64,000 nucleotides of DNA from Candidatus Endonucleibacter sp. (ex Gigantidas childressi) (GCA_030674875.1 JASXSU010000002.1:615001-679000); one strand, 5' to 3'; counted from the first letter of the stretch, positions 27,484 through 37,938 are shown. Notes: generated by a model not told the origin, from the sequence alone. Program-made: numbers and translations.

Positions 27484-28839
27484 ATGAGTGAAATTTACAA
27501 TAGTATTCTGGATCCTCAAGCAGAAGAGAACCGTTTAAAAACGTTAGTTGCCGATATTCTTGGAGAGGCTCGTAAGCAGGGGGCTGATGCTTGTGAAGTA
27601 GGGGTTAGCCTTGATGCTGGCTTGTCCGTCAGTGTGCGTATGGGCGAAGTGGAAACTCTTGAATTCAATAGCGATCAAGGCTTTGGTATTACAGTTTACC
27701 GGGGCAAAAGAAAAGGCTCTGCCAGCACATCAGACAGCACCAAACAGGCCATTACTGATACTGTTAAAGCCGCATGTGATATCGCTCATTTCGCTTCTGA
27801 GGATCCTTGTGCCGGCTTGGCAGACATCGACTTAATGGCAAAAGAAATGCCAGACTTAGATTTATATCACCCCTGGGATATTAACCCTGAGCAGGCCATC
27901 AAACTGGCCCTCACCTGTGAAACTGCAGGCAGAGATTCTAGTGATAAAATCACTAATTCTGATGGCGCTAGTATTTCAACGCATCAGGGCTGCCGAGTTT
28001 ACGGTAATAGTCATGGTTTTATTGGTCATTATCTTTCTAGTCGCCACAGTCTCAGCGCCGTTCTGATTGCACAACAACAAGATGAAATGCAACGAGATTA
28101 CTGGTATACCCTATCAAGAAATGCTAACCACCTTGAGCACGCTAAGGACGTTGGTAAGAAAGCTGCAGAACGAACCATTAACAGGCTAGGAGCACGACAG
28201 ATTAAAACTAGTCGAGTGCCTATTCTTTTTTCAGCAGAAATTGCATCTAGCCTAATATCGCATTTTCTGGGCGCTATTAGTGGAGGAAGTTTATACCGAC
28301 AGTCATCATTTTTGCTGGACTTTTTAGGCAAACAAATCTTTCCTGACTGGCTTAGAATTTATGAACAACCCTTGCTTAAACAAGCATTGGGCTCAGCAAG
28401 CTTTGATAATGATGGGCTTGCTACCAGAGAAAAAGACTTTATCACCGAAGGCATATTACAGAGTTATATATTGAGCACATACTCGGCTCGCAAGCTGGGA
28501 ATGATCAGCACAGGAAATGCTGGAGGCGTGAACAACCTTTTTGTGGGTAACAATACCGGTGGCCAGCAAGAAATGCTCAAACAGATGGGATCAGGTTTTT
28601 TAGTAACAGAGTTAATGGGGCAAGGCGTTAATATCGTAACCGGTGACTACTCAAGAGGTGCTGGTGGTTTCTGGGTGGAAAATGGTGTCATTCAATATCC
28701 CGTATCTGAAGTAACTATCGCAGGGAATCTCAAGGAAATTTATCAACGTATTATTGCTATCGGAGACGATGCGGACAAACGAAACAGTGTGCAAACAGGA
28801 TCAATTTTAGTGGAAGAGATGGCAGTAGCAGGAAATTAA
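27484..28839 (+). CDS. pmbA: Metalloprotease-related protein PmbA/TldE
   Basis: Partner of TldD in the heterodimeric TldD/TldE protease that trims peptides such as microcin precursors; PmbA/TldE lacks the catalytic zinc motif and is the structural subunit. The 451-residue product shows family motifs in order: RMGEVETLEFNSDQGFGITV, RKGSAST, FGNSHG-type VYGNSHGFIGHYLSSRHSLS, SGGSLYRQSSFLLDFLGKQI, NAGGVNNLF, ELMGQGVNIVTGDYSRGAGG and GFWVENGVIQYPVSEVTIAG. ATG 27484 gives the usual length; an in-frame GTG at 27472 overlaps the GGGTGG ribosome site. tldD is not in this window. Confidence 0.95.
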   Translation: MSEIYNSILDPQAEENRLKTLVADILGEARKQGADACEVGVSLDAGLSVSVRMGEVETLEFNSDQGFGITVYRGKRKGSASTSDSTKQAITDTVKAACDIAHFASEDPCAGLADIDLMAKEMPDLDLYHPWDINPEQAIKLALTCETAGRDSSDKITNSDGASISTHQGCRVYGNSHGFIGHYLSSRHSLSAVLIAQQQDEMQRDYWYTLSRNANHLEHAKDVGKKAAERTINRLGARQIKTSRVPILFSAEIASSLISHFLGAISGGSLYRQSSFLLDFLGKQIFPDWLRIYEQPLLKQALGSASFDNDGLATREKDFITEGILQSYILSTYSARKLGMISTGNAGGVNNLFVGNNTGGQQEMLKQMGSGFLVTELMGQGVNIVTGDYSRGAGGFWVENGVIQYPVSEVTIAGNLKEIYQRIIAIGDDADKRNSVQTGSILVEEMAVAGN

Positions 28840-28927
28840 ATATCTTTTCCTTAAGAGCAGTTATTTCTAGCTCTTAGCAATCTGAATATGCTTGAACTTG
28901 TGTTTTAATTTTTTATTGTTCAAATAT

Positions 28928-29040
28928 AACCGTTCCCATTGAAAGGTCGGGAGGCGACAAACAAGAGAGCCCTCATGAACCTACCAGCAGTAGGTGATTG
29001 GGGTTAGTAAGAGCAGTCAACAACTCTATTAACAAATACC
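28928..29040 (+). repeat. Old-family repeat between pmbA and yqhA
   Basis: The left ACCGTTCCCATTGAAAGG and a decayed right end (CAACTCTATTAACAAATACCC) bound a core with CCTAC/GTAGG and CCTCA/TTGGGG stems. It fills most of the space between the two convergent genes. Confidence 0.7.
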
Positions 29041-29043
29041 CAG

Positions 29044-29538
29044 CTATTTATTGCTCTTAGCAATTGTATCCAAATATCCCATGGCAAATGCCGAAATAAC
29101 AAAGGTCAAGTGCAGCAGCATGTACCACATTAGCATTCCATCCTTAACACTACTTGCATCCATAAATACTTTGAGTAGGTGTATAGAAGATATAGCTACA
29201 ATAGCTGCCGCAACCTTGGCCTTGAGTGAACTAGAGTCCATCGTACCTAACCAACTAAGCTTTTCTGTTCCCTCTGCAATATCTAGTGTAGAAACAAAAT
29301 TTTCATAGCCTGCATACATCACCATTATAATCAGACCTCCAACTAACGCTACATCTATCAAGGATAAGGCCTTCAAGGTGACATCATTCTCACTCATCTC
29401 GATAACATTACATAAAAGGTGAAAAACTCCTTGATAAAACTCAATCACCAAAGCAACAAGAACTAAACCCAAGCCTAGATAAATAGGGGATAACAGCCAA
29501 CGAACTGAATATATAAGACTATCAAACAACTTTGACAT
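29044..29538 (-). CDS. yqhA: UPF0114 membrane protein YqhA
   Basis: A 164-residue inner-membrane protein of the YqhA family, function unknown. The sequence shows four hydrophobic segments ([79 protein letters not shown]). The family motifs [25 protein letters not shown] and [21 protein letters not shown] are present. Length is typical. The ribosome site before ATG 29538 is weak. The gene converges on pmbA with a repeat between. Confidence 0.9.
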   Translation of the reverse strand: MSKLFDSLIYSVRWLLSPIYLGLGLVLVALVIEFYQGVFHLLCNVIEMSENDVTLKALSLIDVALVGGLIIMVMYAGYENFVSTLDIAEGTEKLSWLGTMDSSSLKAKVAAAIVAISSIHLLKVFMDASSVKDGMLMWYMLLHLTFVISAFAMGYLDTIAKSNK

Positions 29539-30281
29539 ACGCTTTTCAATACCTTGCTAAAACAAAAAAATAACCACAGCCATCTTAAAATAATTCATCA
29601 AACCAATATCTTCGTCAAACCAATGTGAATTTCAAAAAAGATAAGTAAGCAATTGCCAACCTAAGGAGTAACAATAAAACCTAGGAAAAATCACTAGATA
29701 ATTACTAGCGAGTGAACGTAACACGTTTCTAGCCTTTCTGCATCCGTTGCTTATACCGCCAGCTTCAAAGTACGTAGTTAGGGAGAGTAGGAGCCGTTCA
29801 CAATATCATAGCTTCAAGGGCAATGGATACAAACAATACCCACGCATCAATTTTTTCATACAAATGTCTCTTTAAATGACTGTAACGCACTACTTTTCAT
29901 GCTCTCTAATCAAGCATTCAGGCGCTGATCATTATCGAATTTGAAAATTCAAAGGAACGGTTTACCCACCCCTGAAGGTCCGGGGCTGTTGACTTACCTC
30001 ACTCACCCCACCCAACTACTGCTCAACTCGGGAATGTCCAACAGTACATTAACATTAACCTCTTAAATGTGTTAGACTAGCAAGGGCTGAGGATAGGATA
30101 AGATGCGGTATTGTTTGTTAGTATTTTATAGAACCGACATAACACACGCCTGAGAAATCAGAAACCTGCACTCCTTAACGCAATTTAACTTGCACCTAGC
30201 AATGAGAGTATCCCAGCAATTTTGCTGAAGATAATGTTAAAAACCCAATTTCTAAATAGTCAATCAAACATAGGAGATTGG
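29539..30281. other. Spacer with decayed repeats
   Basis: Around 29750-29830 (CCAGCTTCAAAGTACGTAG to CTTCAAGGGCAATGGATA) and 29950-30040 (CGGTTTACCCACCCCTGAAG to CTACTGCTCAACTCGGG) lie eroded old-family copies. At 29690-29753 is a segment also found at 33708-33768 (shared AACACGTTTCTA and TTGCTTA). No gene supported. Confidence 0.4.
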
Positions 30282-30836
30282 ATGACGTCAACACTTAGCC
30301 AGTATTATAAAGCCATCATCGAAACCATTGGTGAAAACATTCATCGCGATGGACTGAAAGGCACTCCTGCTCGTGCAGCAAAAGCAATCCAATACTTAAC
30401 TCACGGCTACAATCAAAACATTGAAGATATTGTCAATGGCGCTATTTTTGAGTCCAGTATCAGTGAGATGATAGTCATTAAAGACATTGAACTTTACTCT
30501 CTATGTGAGCACCATATGCTGCCTTTCTTTGGAAAATGCCACATTGGCTACCTACCAAAAGGAAAAGTGCTAGGTCTGTCTAAATTTGCCCGCATTGTTG
30601 ACATGTTTGCCCGCCGACTACAAATTCAAGAAAACCTAACCAATGATATAGCTAGCGCCATTATGAGCTCTATCAATGCCAAGGGTGTTGCTGTGGTTAT
30701 TGAGGCTCAACATATGTGTATGATGATGCGGGGAGTAGAAAAACAAAATTCAGCAATGACAACGTCAGTGATGCTCGGATTAATGCGTGATCGCCAAGCA
30801 ACCCGAGAAGAATTCTTGCAATTTATCAAGCACTGA
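30282..30836 (+). CDS. folE: GTP cyclohydrolase I
   Basis: Converts GTP to 7,8-dihydroneopterin triphosphate, the entry to folate synthesis. The 184-residue product has zinc ligands in [15 protein letters not shown] (Cys and His) and in [16 protein letters not shown] (second Cys), the substrate region [26 protein letters not shown] and the expected Arg/His positions. ATG 30282 has AGGAG five bases upstream; an in-frame ATG at 30222 would add 20 residues without a ribosome site. No other folate gene is adjacent. Confidence 0.95.
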   Translation: MTSTLSQYYKAIIETIGENIHRDGLKGTPARAAKAIQYLTHGYNQNIEDIVNGAIFESSISEMIVIKDIELYSLCEHHMLPFFGKCHIGYLPKGKVLGLSKFARIVDMFARRLQIQENLTNDIASAIMSSINAKGVAVVIEAQHMCMMMRGVEKQNSAMTTSVMLGLMRDRQATREEFLQFIKH

Positions 30837-30839
30837 ACT

Positions 30840-30965
30840 CGGCAATAAATAACCACATAACCATAGAAGGCCTGAAACTATTACCCGCCCTCTCACCACA
30901 ATCACCTACTACACATAACTTCATGAGGATTATCGCGCTTATCGCCCACCCAAACCTGCCATCAT
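30840..30965 (-). repeat. Eroded old-family repeat between folE and tdh
   Basis: ACCATAGAAGGCCTGAAAC, then CCACAATCACCTACTACAC and CGCCCACCC echo the family in reverse orientation. It lies between the convergent ends of folE and tdh. Confidence 0.45.
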
Positions 30966-30992
30966 ATTCACATATGAGTGTCATCAATCAGA

Positions 30993-32018
30993 TTAACGCC
31001 AGTCCAAAACAACTTTACCTGACTGGCCTGAACCCATAATACCAAAGCCTTTCTCAAACTCAACCACAGGAAGACTGTGAGTAATCACGGGGCTAATGTC
31101 GAGACCAGATTGCAGCATACTGACCATCTTGTACCATGTTTCATACATCTCCCGACCATAAATCCCTTTTATCACTAAGCCTTTGATGATCACCTGATTC
31201 CAATCAATAGCTATATCATTTGCTGGAATACCTAGCAAGGATACCTTGCCTCCATGGTTCATATGCCCCAACATCTGCTGAAATGCACTACCATTACCTG
31301 ACATCTCCAAACCAACATCAAACCCTTCTACCATACTTAAGTTTTTTATAGTCTCGTCAAGAGAAGTTACCTCAACATTAATAGCTGCCGTAGCACCTAT
31401 TTTTCGTGCCAGATCAAGACGGTATTCGTTAACATCAGTAATCACAACATGGCGCGCACCCACATGTTTGCAGATAGCTACAGCCATAATCCCAATTGGT
31501 CCTGCACCAGTAATCAGAACATCTTCACCAATCAAATCAAAAGACAATGCTGCATGAACGGCATTTCCAAAAGGATCAAAAATAGAAGCAAGATCGTCAC
31601 TAATATTATCAGGGATAGGAAAAGCATTCACTGCCGGTATACAAAGGTACTCGGCAAACGCACCATCACGATTAACACCCACACCCACAGTAAAATTACA
31701 TAAATGACGACGCCCAGCACGGCAATTACGACAGTGCCCACAGGTAATATGCCCCTCTCCAGAAACCCGTTGCCCAAGCGTAAAACCTTTGACCCCTCCA
31801 CCCATCTCAACAATTGCACCAACGAACTCATGACCAACATGTATTCCTACGGGTATTGTTTTCTGGGACCATTCATCCCAGTTGTAAATATGCATATCAG
31901 TGCCACAGATGGCTGTTTTATGGATTTCTATTAACACATCATTGTAACCAATTTTAGGCTTCGGCCTTTCCGCAACCCATATACCCAGTTCTGGCTTCAA
32001 CTTGGCAAGTGTCATCAT
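30993..32018 (-). CDS. tdh: L-threonine 3-dehydrogenase
   Basis: Zinc-dependent medium-chain dehydrogenase oxidising threonine with NAD to 2-amino-3-ketobutyrate. The 341-residue product has the family length and motifs: [20 protein letters not shown] (catalytic zinc Cys), [12 protein letters not shown], the structural zinc cysteines CGHCRNC...HLC, the Rossmann glycines [11 protein letters not shown], and [13 protein letters not shown] near the end. I placed the start at ATG 32018 ([11 protein letters not shown] follows), as in homologues; an upstream in-frame ATG at 32078 adds 20 atypical residues. It is downstream of kbl on the same strand, as in many gammaproteobacteria, but with a gap of 230 bp. 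Confidence 0.95.
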   Translation of the reverse strand: MMTLAKLKPELGIWVAERPKPKIGYNDVLIEIHKTAICGTDMHIYNWDEWSQKTIPVGIHVGHEFVGAIVEMGGGVKGFTLGQRVSGEGHITCGHCRNCRAGRRHLCNFTVGVGVNRDGAFAEYLCIPAVNAFPIPDNISDDLASIFDPFGNAVHAALSFDLIGEDVLITGAGPIGIMAVAICKHVGARHVVITDVNEYRLDLARKIGATAAINVEVTSLDETIKNLSMVEGFDVGLEMSGNGSAFQQMLGHMNHGGKVSLLGIPANDIAIDWNQVIIKGLVIKGIYGREMYETWYKMVSMLQSGLDISPVITHSLPVVEFEKGFGIMGSGQSGKVVLDWR

Positions 32019-32248
32019 ATTTAATAAACCTACTACTCTACCCATCGGATTTAAAGATACAGGAAGCCGCTTCCCCAACCATTTAACTTTCCAAAAAAAA
32101 AAGCATTAAAAGCCAGCGTCAGTGCAAATCTTCAAAAATGAAGAATAAAAACGGAATCTGTCAGACAAATAACAGAATCACCTCAGAAGCACCATCAGCT
32201 CCCTTAGCCTATTCTTTATGACTCCCATATAACTGTTAACACTGCTTC

Positions 32249-33445
32249 TTAGGAAATAACATTTAGTTCTTGGCCAACTTTTATAAAAGCCGCGATTGCT
32301 TTATCTATATGCCCCTTATTGTGGGCTGCGGATATTTGAGTTCTAATGCGAGCCTGCCCCTTGGGTACCACAGGAAAGGAGAAACCAACTACGTAAACAC
32401 CTTCTTCTAACATTTTATCCGCAAACCTGCCCGCTAACGAGGCATCACCTAGCATAACTGGAACAATTGGGTGACCATTACCGGCCAATTCAAAGCCCAG
32501 TTTGATCATTTCTGTACGGAAGTATTGGGAATTGTTTTTTAATCTTTGGCGCAAGTCATCACCTGCCTCTAGCATGTCCAAAACCTTAATAGAAGTTGCC
32601 GCAATAGTCGGGGATAAAGTATTAGAAAACAGATATGGCCGAGAGCGATTTCTAAGCCACTCTGTCAGCTCTTTACGCCCAGAAGTGTAACCACCGGAAG
32701 CTCCTCCAAGCGCTTTACCAAGAGTACCCGTGATAATATCAACACGCCCCATTACCTGGCAGTATTCATGAGTACCCCGACCGTCATCACCAATAAAACC
32801 TACCGCATGGGAGTCATCAACCATTACCAGAGCATTGTATTTATCTGCTAGATCACACACACCCATCAAGTTTGCAATAACTCCATCCATAGAAAAAACA
32901 CCATCCGTAGCAATCATCTTGTAACGAACACCCTTTTCATCAGCAGCCTTAAGCTGATTTTCCAGGTCATCCATATCATTATTTTTATAACGGAAACGAC
33001 TAGCCTTACATAGACGAACACCGTCAATAATACTTGCATGATTCAATGAATCGCTAATGATAGCATCTTCTGGCCCCAGCAGTGTTTCAAACAGACCTGT
33101 ATTAGCATCAAAGCAAGATGAATAAAGAATGGTATCTTCCATTCCCAAAAACTCAGACATTCTCTTTTCCAGCTGCTTATGAATCCCTTGAGTACCACAA
33201 ATAAAGCGAACAGAAGCCATTCCATAGCCGTATTCATCCAATGCTTTTTTAGCCTCATCTATCAGTTCTGGTGCATTAGCCAAACCAAGGTAGTTATTTG
33301 CACAGAAATTCAACACTCCCTCGCCAGAATCCACCAGGATATTAACTTGCTGCTGAGAAGTTATTATTCTCTCAAATTTATAAAGACCATCCTTGTTCAG
33401 ATCATCTAACTGCTGCCGAAGACCCGCATAAAACTCAACTTTCAT
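32249..33445 (-). CDS. kbl: 2-amino-3-ketobutyrate coenzyme A ligase (glycine C-acetyltransferase)
   Basis: PLP-dependent enzyme that splits 2-amino-3-ketobutyrate with CoA into glycine and acetyl-CoA, the step after Tdh. The 398-residue product has the canonical length, with [54 protein letters not shown] and the PLP lysine in [19 protein letters not shown] five bases before ATG 33445 is a clear ribosome site; an upstream ATG at 33460 has none. A repeat begins 36 bp upstream, so any promoter lies in or behind it. Confidence 0.96.
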   Translation of the reverse strand: MKVEFYAGLRQQLDDLNKDGLYKFERIITSQQQVNILVDSGEGVLNFCANNYLGLANAPELIDEAKKALDEYGYGMASVRFICGTQGIHKQLEKRMSEFLGMEDTILYSSCFDANTGLFETLLGPEDAIISDSLNHASIIDGVRLCKASRFRYKNNDMDDLENQLKAADEKGVRYKMIATDGVFSMDGVIANLMGVCDLADKYNALVMVDDSHAVGFIGDDGRGTHEYCQVMGRVDIITGTLGKALGGASGGYTSGRKELTEWLRNRSRPYLFSNTLSPTIAATSIKVLDMLEAGDDLRQRLKNNSQYFRTEMIKLGFELAGNGHPIVPVMLGDASLAGRFADKMLEEGVYVVGFSFPVVPKGQARIRTQISAAHNKGHIDKAIAAFIKVGQELNVIS

Positions 33446-33480
33446 ACCTACCTCAGTCATATTAAAAATTTTTCCCTCTC

Positions 33481-33604
33481 TCTATTACCATTGATGGTGT
33501 GGGTAGATGACAAACGAGCGAATCTACATGAGCCTACAAGTAGTAAGTGATGTGGGTAAGAGATAACAGTCAACAAGCCCACACCTTCAGGAGGGAATTG
33601 GTAT
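33481..33604 (+). repeat. Old-family repeat in the kbl 5' region
   Basis: Left ATTACCATTGATGGTGTGGG and right CCCACACCTTCAGGAGGGAA are inverted. It has length 124. The core outer stem CTACAT/ATGTGG (one G-T pair) replaces CCCCG/CGGGG. Confidence 0.8.
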
Positions 33605-33919
33605 ACAAACGCCTTCGTCAAAATCAAGGCTAATTTCAGCAAACAAAATGCATATTTGCTAACCTAAGCAATCATGATAAAGATTAAAAAAAACAACTAG
33701 ACAGCAACTGATTAGCGAACTTAACACGTTTCTAACCTGCCCGCACTCATTGCTTAATACCACGACTCAACAACAGTTTCCGCTGGTGAGTCAAGCTCTA
33801 CAGCTATTATCATTGAAGGCGTGGATATATTATCAAAGCCGCTTAATGTTCTACCTAAAAGAGATAACGGCAAAGTAATACTGCCAATACCTAAGCCTCC
33901 CAACAGCATCACCACTTAC
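33605..33919. other. Spacer between kbl and the NIF3 gene
   Basis: No gene. The segment 33708-33768 resembles 29690-29753 (TTAGCGA, AACACGTTTCTA, TTGCTTA), and a partial repeat end (TATCATTGAAGGCGTGG) lies at about 33807. Confidence 0.35.
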
Positions 33920-34681
33920 TCACACTGGAGAATCAATATCAACGAACTCATGCTCAATACCATATTTTTGCTCTAAAAAAACAGCCAATGCCTGAACACC
34001 ATAACGCTCCGTAGCATGATGCCCTGCACTAAAATAATGAATGTCATTTTCCCGAGCAAAATGTACTGTAGCTTCTGAAATTTCACCACTAACAAAAGCA
34101 TCCACACCTAGTTTCACAGCATTTTTTATCATACTTTGAGCCGCGCCGGTACACCAAGCAAGTGTTTTAATGTCATGGCTCCCTCCCCTGATAACAAGAG
34201 GCTCTCTACGGAGACTCTTCTCCAACTTGGATGCCATTTCATCAACGCTTATCACCTGATCAGGCTTCCCCCAATTACCCACCGATCTTTCTTGACCAGA
34301 CTCCATACCACCTTTGACAGACCATCCCATACGTTTTGCTAATTGTGCGTTATTACCAAGCTCAGGATGCCCATCGAGTGGTAAGTGATAAGCAATGAGA
34401 CTTATTCCATTTTTCAGTAATGCTTCGATGCGTCGCCTGCCCATACCGGTCAAAACAACATCATCTCCTCTCCAAAAATAACCATGATGAACCAATAAAG
34501 CGTCAGCACGAAGCTCAATAGCCTTATCTATCAAAGCCTGACAGGCAGTGACTCCGGTAATAATTTTACCTACGCTACCCCTTCCTTCAACTTGTAGTCC
34601 ATTAGGACAATAATCTTTAAATAACTGAGGCTGCAACTCTTCATCCAGACAGGCAATCAGCTCTTTCAGGGCAATACCCAT
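33920..34681 (-). CDS. NIF3-family metal-binding protein (YbgI type)
   Basis: A 253-residue member of the NIF3/YbgI (DUF34) family, often labelled GTP cyclohydrolase I type 2 although the function is not settled. It shows the dinuclear metal-binding motifs ADALLVHHGYFW and LIAYHLPLDGHPELGNN in the first half, and FSAGHHATERYGVQALA in the second. The N-terminal LYS/CLDEELQPQLFKDYCPNGLQVEG is typical. GGAGG five bases before ATG 34681 gives a strong start. In many gammaproteobacteria this gene neighbours the periplasmic protease gene degS/algW, as here (divergent, degS-type gene at 35096). Confidence 0.93.
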   Translation of the reverse strand: MGIALKELIACLDEELQPQLFKDYCPNGLQVEGRGSVGKIITGVTACQALIDKAIELRADALLVHHGYFWRGDDVVLTGMGRRRIEALLKNGISLIAYHLPLDGHPELGNNAQLAKRMGWSVKGGMESGQERSVGNWGKPDQVISVDEMASKLEKSLRREPLVIRGGSHDIKTLAWCTGAAQSMIKNAVKLGVDAFVSGEISEATVHFARENDIHYFSAGHHATERYGVQALAVFLEQKYGIEHEFVDIDSPV

Positions 34682-34721
34682 AACACCTCCAACGTTCTGC
34701 GTCTAAATAACCTTAGGCATA

Positions 34722-34851
34722 TACCCACCCCCATGAAGGTCTGAGATTGCTACTTTGTTGTCAACGTTCCCTCACGACATCAGCTTAGTAATCCTAAGCT
34801 TATATGGCTTCACTCACTTGTCACTGAAAACAACTCCAAATCCTTTGGGTA
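34722..34851 (-). repeat. Old-family repeat in the NIF3/degS divergent region
   Basis: Left TACCCACCCCCATGAAGG and right CTCCAAATCCTTTGGGTA with TA on both sides. The core stem AGCTTAGTAATCCTAAGCTT (about 34781-34800) is a new sequence that still folds. Confidence 0.75.
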
Positions 34852-34879
34852 TAGAGCACAGACTTAGTAAATAAATTTG

Positions 34880-34904
34880 GATACCTGTCACCAAAACAGG
34901 TATC
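34880..34904. promoter_or_regulatory. Short perfect palindrome upstream of degS-type gene
   Basis: GATACCTGT (34880-34888) and ACAGGTATC (34896-34904) form a perfect 9-bp inverted repeat with a 7-nt spacer between two MITE-like repeats. It could be an operator or a small hairpin. No T run follows, so terminator is less likely. Confidence 0.4.
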
Positions 34905-34945
34905 GTTGTGGTGGAAGCTAAGCTCCTAACAAATTATAACGGGTA

Positions 34946-35055
34946 TACCCCCTTCCTCTTTGAAGGTGTGGGCTATCATAAATCACCTGCGCTACTGTAG
35001 GCTCATTGAGGTTAGCTCGCTTACCGCCTTCCTGCACCGTAAATGATAACGGGTA
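34946..35055 (-). repeat. Old-family repeat just upstream of degS-type gene
   Basis: TACCCCCTTCCTCTTTGAAG at the left and AAATGATAACGGGTA at the right, TA-flanked. It ends 40 bp before the start codon, so the promoter or leader overlaps the repeat. Confidence 0.75.
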
Positions 35056-35095
35056 TAGTCAAACATACCAATTATTCTAAGTAACGGGATACTAT

Positions 35096-36217
35096 ATGAA
35101 AAAATTATTGCAGTTTTTGTGCTGGCCAATTCTTTTTGGATTTATTATTGGCATTGGGATAATTTGTTTAAAACCAGAACTGGCTGGATTAACATCATCG
35201 TCAACGGATTATTTTTTCAGTCAGGTAACTACTCTTATTTCTGGATCAAAACGAGTTTCTTTCGATGCTGCAGTCAAAAAAGCCACACCAGCAATTGTTA
35301 ATATCTCCGCAAAAACCATCTTAAATCACGACAAGGCATTTATAGCAATTCCTCTTCATTTACAGAAGCATAAAAACAATATTGAAACTAGCATTGGTTC
35401 TGGCATCATCATTCATCCCAATGGATTTATACTCACCAATAACCACGTTATTCAAGGGGCAGATCATATAATTGTAGGTCTCAGAGACAACCGCAATATA
35501 GATGCCACCGTGGTAGGTATAGATTCAGAAACAGATCTTGCAGTTTTACAAATACATGTGAATAAACTACCCCATATACGTTTTGCAAACTCCACCAAAG
35601 CTAAAGTTGGTGATATTGTTTTAGCCATTGGTAACCCTTTTGGACTAGCTCAAACCGTAACAATGGGAATTATCAGTGCGACTGGTCGTCACGACCTACA
35701 ACTGAACACCTATGAAGATTTCATTCAAACAGATGCAGCAATAAATATAGGCAATTCCGGCGGAGCACTAGTCAACGCTTATGGCGATCTCATCGGCGTC
35801 AACACTCTACTTTTATCTACAGGAGGTGGCAATGAAAGCATAGGCTTTGCTATTCCCTCTGAGATGGCTCGCTTTGTCATGAACTCCATTCTTCGTCACG
35901 GCTACGTTATTCGTGGCTGGCTAGGTATTGAGTCACAACCACTCAACAGTAGCCTTGCAGAGGCCTATGAAATCGATACCGATTCAGGAATTCTTATTTC
36001 TGGCGTTTATGAGAACGGACCAGCAGATCAGGCAGGACTACGTAGAGGGGACATTTTAATAGATCTTAATGGTGACAAGACCATTGATGGAAAGCGTCTA
36101 ATGAACCGAGTAGCCCAAATACCACCTGGTAGCAAAGTTACTCTTAGGGTTCTCAGAAACGGCAAAAAGATCAAACTAAAAGCACAAGTAGCCAAACGAC
36201 CCATTATCAATAGTTAA
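35096..36217 (+). CDS. Membrane-anchored periplasmic serine protease, DegS/AlgW type
   Basis: The 373-residue protease has one N-terminal membrane anchor (LCWPILFGFIIGIGIIC, residues 9-25), a trypsin-like domain with His117 (TNNHVIQGADH), Asp147 (SETDLAVLQ) and Ser221 (GNSGGAL), and a single C-terminal PDZ domain (about 275-365; RGDILIDLNGDKTI). One PDZ domain and the anchor fit DegS/AlgW, which cuts RseA/MucA-type anti-sigma factors to activate the envelope stress response; no sigma-E operon is in the window. Start ATG 35096 has GGGA upstream. The divergent NIF3 gene is a common neighbour. Confidence 0.92.
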   Translation: MKKLLQFLCWPILFGFIIGIGIICLKPELAGLTSSSTDYFFSQVTTLISGSKRVSFDAAVKKATPAIVNISAKTILNHDKAFIAIPLHLQKHKNNIETSIGSGIIIHPNGFILTNNHVIQGADHIIVGLRDNRNIDATVVGIDSETDLAVLQIHVNKLPHIRFANSTKAKVGDIVLAIGNPFGLAQTVTMGIISATGRHDLQLNTYEDFIQTDAAINIGNSGGALVNAYGDLIGVNTLLLSTGGGNESIGFAIPSEMARFVMNSILRHGYVIRGWLGIESQPLNSSLAEAYEIDTDSGILISGVYENGPADQAGLRRGDILIDLNGDKTIDGKRLMNRVAQIPPGSKVTLRVLRNGKKIKLKAQVAKRPIINS

Positions 36218-36251
36218 AAAAGTAATATTGGTTGCAACAACGCATATACCC

Positions 36252-36294
36252 AAGAGAATTTAAGATGCCGATCTCCACATCTCAAAATTCTCTT
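36252..36294. terminator. Bidirectional terminator between convergent genes
   Basis: AAGAGAATTT-AAGATG (36252-36267) pairs with CATCTCAAAATTCTCTT (36278-36294). The stem lies between the convergent ends of the protease gene (36217) and the lipoprotein gene (36304), with TTT/AAA flanks. The start TATACCCAAGAGAATT recalls a repeat end. Confidence 0.6.
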
Positions 36295-36303
36295 TAAAAT
36301 ATT

Positions 36304-36975
36304 TTATGGTGAAGCAATGATATCCACTTTACGATTATCTGCCCGTCCAGCCACCGTATCATTATTGTCTTCTATTATCCCCCCTGAACCCATAAATAGA
36401 TGGTCAGTTGAAACACCCAAAGATAGAAGATAATTTTTTACAGATTCAGCTCGTCGCTTGGCTAACCCTGCATTATCAAAACGAGGCTTACCAGTATTAT
36501 CCGTGTAACCATTAAAAATAATCTTTATATCATTATAGGCATCGACTCGATCGATAATATCTTTCAATACTACTTTCGCTTTTTCATCAAGCAGAGCTGA
36601 ACTTGTCTCAAAATAAATGCTACCGGGCTTCTCTTCAGCAAGCAGCACTTTCTGAGGCGTACCAATAACATCACTATCTATTTTTTCTTTCATCTCTTCG
36701 GTAGGACTGAGAACATCTACCTCTGTAAGAGATTCTGGCTCTGTTTTAGCGAAAACACAAATGAGACCTCCTAAAACAGCACCGGCCAATGCGCCAATAG
36801 GTACGCCAGCAGTGTTACTCAAAGCCCCAGCAATACCACCCAATCCGCCACCGATACCTGCTCCCACTAATGTGTATTTCCCCCACCTGTTAACGTCTTT
36901 GTTAGCAACGCAGCCCGATAAAATCAGACAACATATGAGTAAAGCCGTAACTTTTCCATTGATTTGAAACTGCAT
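36304..36975 (-). CDS. OmpA-family outer-membrane lipoprotein
   Basis: The 223-residue product has a lipoprotein signal ending LILSGC (Cys about residue 22), a glycine-zipper segment (VGAGIGGGLGGIAGAL and VPIGALAGAVLGGLI, about residues 35-75) and a C-terminal OmpA/Pal-type peptidoglycan-binding domain (FNGYTDNTGKPRFDNAGLAKRR to NRKVDIIASP). In the OmpA domain the usual GHTD is GYTD here, while the N.xLSxxRA-type region is NAGLAKRRAESVKNYL. ATG 36975 has GGGGAG seven bases upstream; the longer frame begins at a GTG overlapping that site. It probably tethers the outer membrane to the wall. Confidence 0.9.
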   Translation of the reverse strand: MQFQINGKVTALLICCLILSGCVANKDVNRWGKYTLVGAGIGGGLGGIAGALSNTAGVPIGALAGAVLGGLICVFAKTEPESLTEVDVLSPTEEMKEKIDSDVIGTPQKVLLAEEKPGSIYFETSSALLDEKAKVVLKDIIDRVDAYNDIKIIFNGYTDNTGKPRFDNAGLAKRRAESVKNYLLSLGVSTDHLFMGSGGIIEDNNDTVAGRADNRKVDIIASP

Positions 36976-37938
36976 CAATAAACTCCCCACAGAGCAAGTA
37001 CAAACTAATTAAAACCGCAAACTAATTTATTCCCTAAAAAAAACGTTTACAGGCTCGATTTTTCTATATTTCCGGACGCCAAAGGCCGCTACAACCTTCG
37101 CACTTGAAGATGGATGGCTTTGATTTCCCATAACCACCTTAATTCATTAGCTATCCAAACTAATGGGAGTTTCACTCCCTTGTCGCACTCTTGACCTACA
37201 CCTCCAATTACTTCACCTGCCTCAAACTACGACTAATACAGGAGATAGCTGTCCGAACGACCAAGTGTAAAACAGTACTGGTGATGCAAACAATACTTTT
37301 TCCGCAATCACGGCAAATTTCCAAATAATAAAATACGCAACTGCCAGCCTGAGAAGCCCACCCACCTTCCTACACAGCCAGTGTCGCGTCATTCTGAAAT
37401 TCTCAATAACATGATAGCTGTACAACCAAACAGCCCGCCATGTAGTTTTTTATTGTCAAAAATCACTGATCCACAAATAGCTTCTAATAAGGAATACAGA
37501 AACTAATTTTTTAAAAAAAATACTACACAGAAGAACCATAAAAACAGAAAGGCTAATACACTTTCTACAACAAATATTCCATTGATTTTAGGTATTTAAA
37601 ATATCTTTACCATTAGTCAATAATATTATCCTCTTAAATTTTACCCAGTACGAAAGCGCCACCCATTGACTGCTGAAGATTAATCTATTTAGCACTTTCA
37701 GAAATAACTCCGAATAATTATAGGGCATAATGCAGCGAGCAATAGTGGGCTTTGAGATCAGGAACGATCTGCTCACTTATTGGCGCATATACCTGCTCTT
37801 ATTTTTAACACACCCATCTGATAGATATAGGAAAGGGTCGATCTACAGAAAAATCCTCACGGCAAGCTATCGATCACCCCAGCTCTAATGTATTATTCCA
37901 AGTTAAATTTTCGACTGCAGAGCTACATTACAGAGCTA
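36976..37938. other. Long gene-free stretch upstream of leuS
   Basis: About 960 bp without a supported gene on either strand. Short open frames (37222-37425, 37588-37776, reverse) have no recognised similarity or ribosome site. GACGCCAAAGGCCGCTACAA to GGATGGCTTTG near 37075-37115 may be an eroded repeat. Confidence 0.35.
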
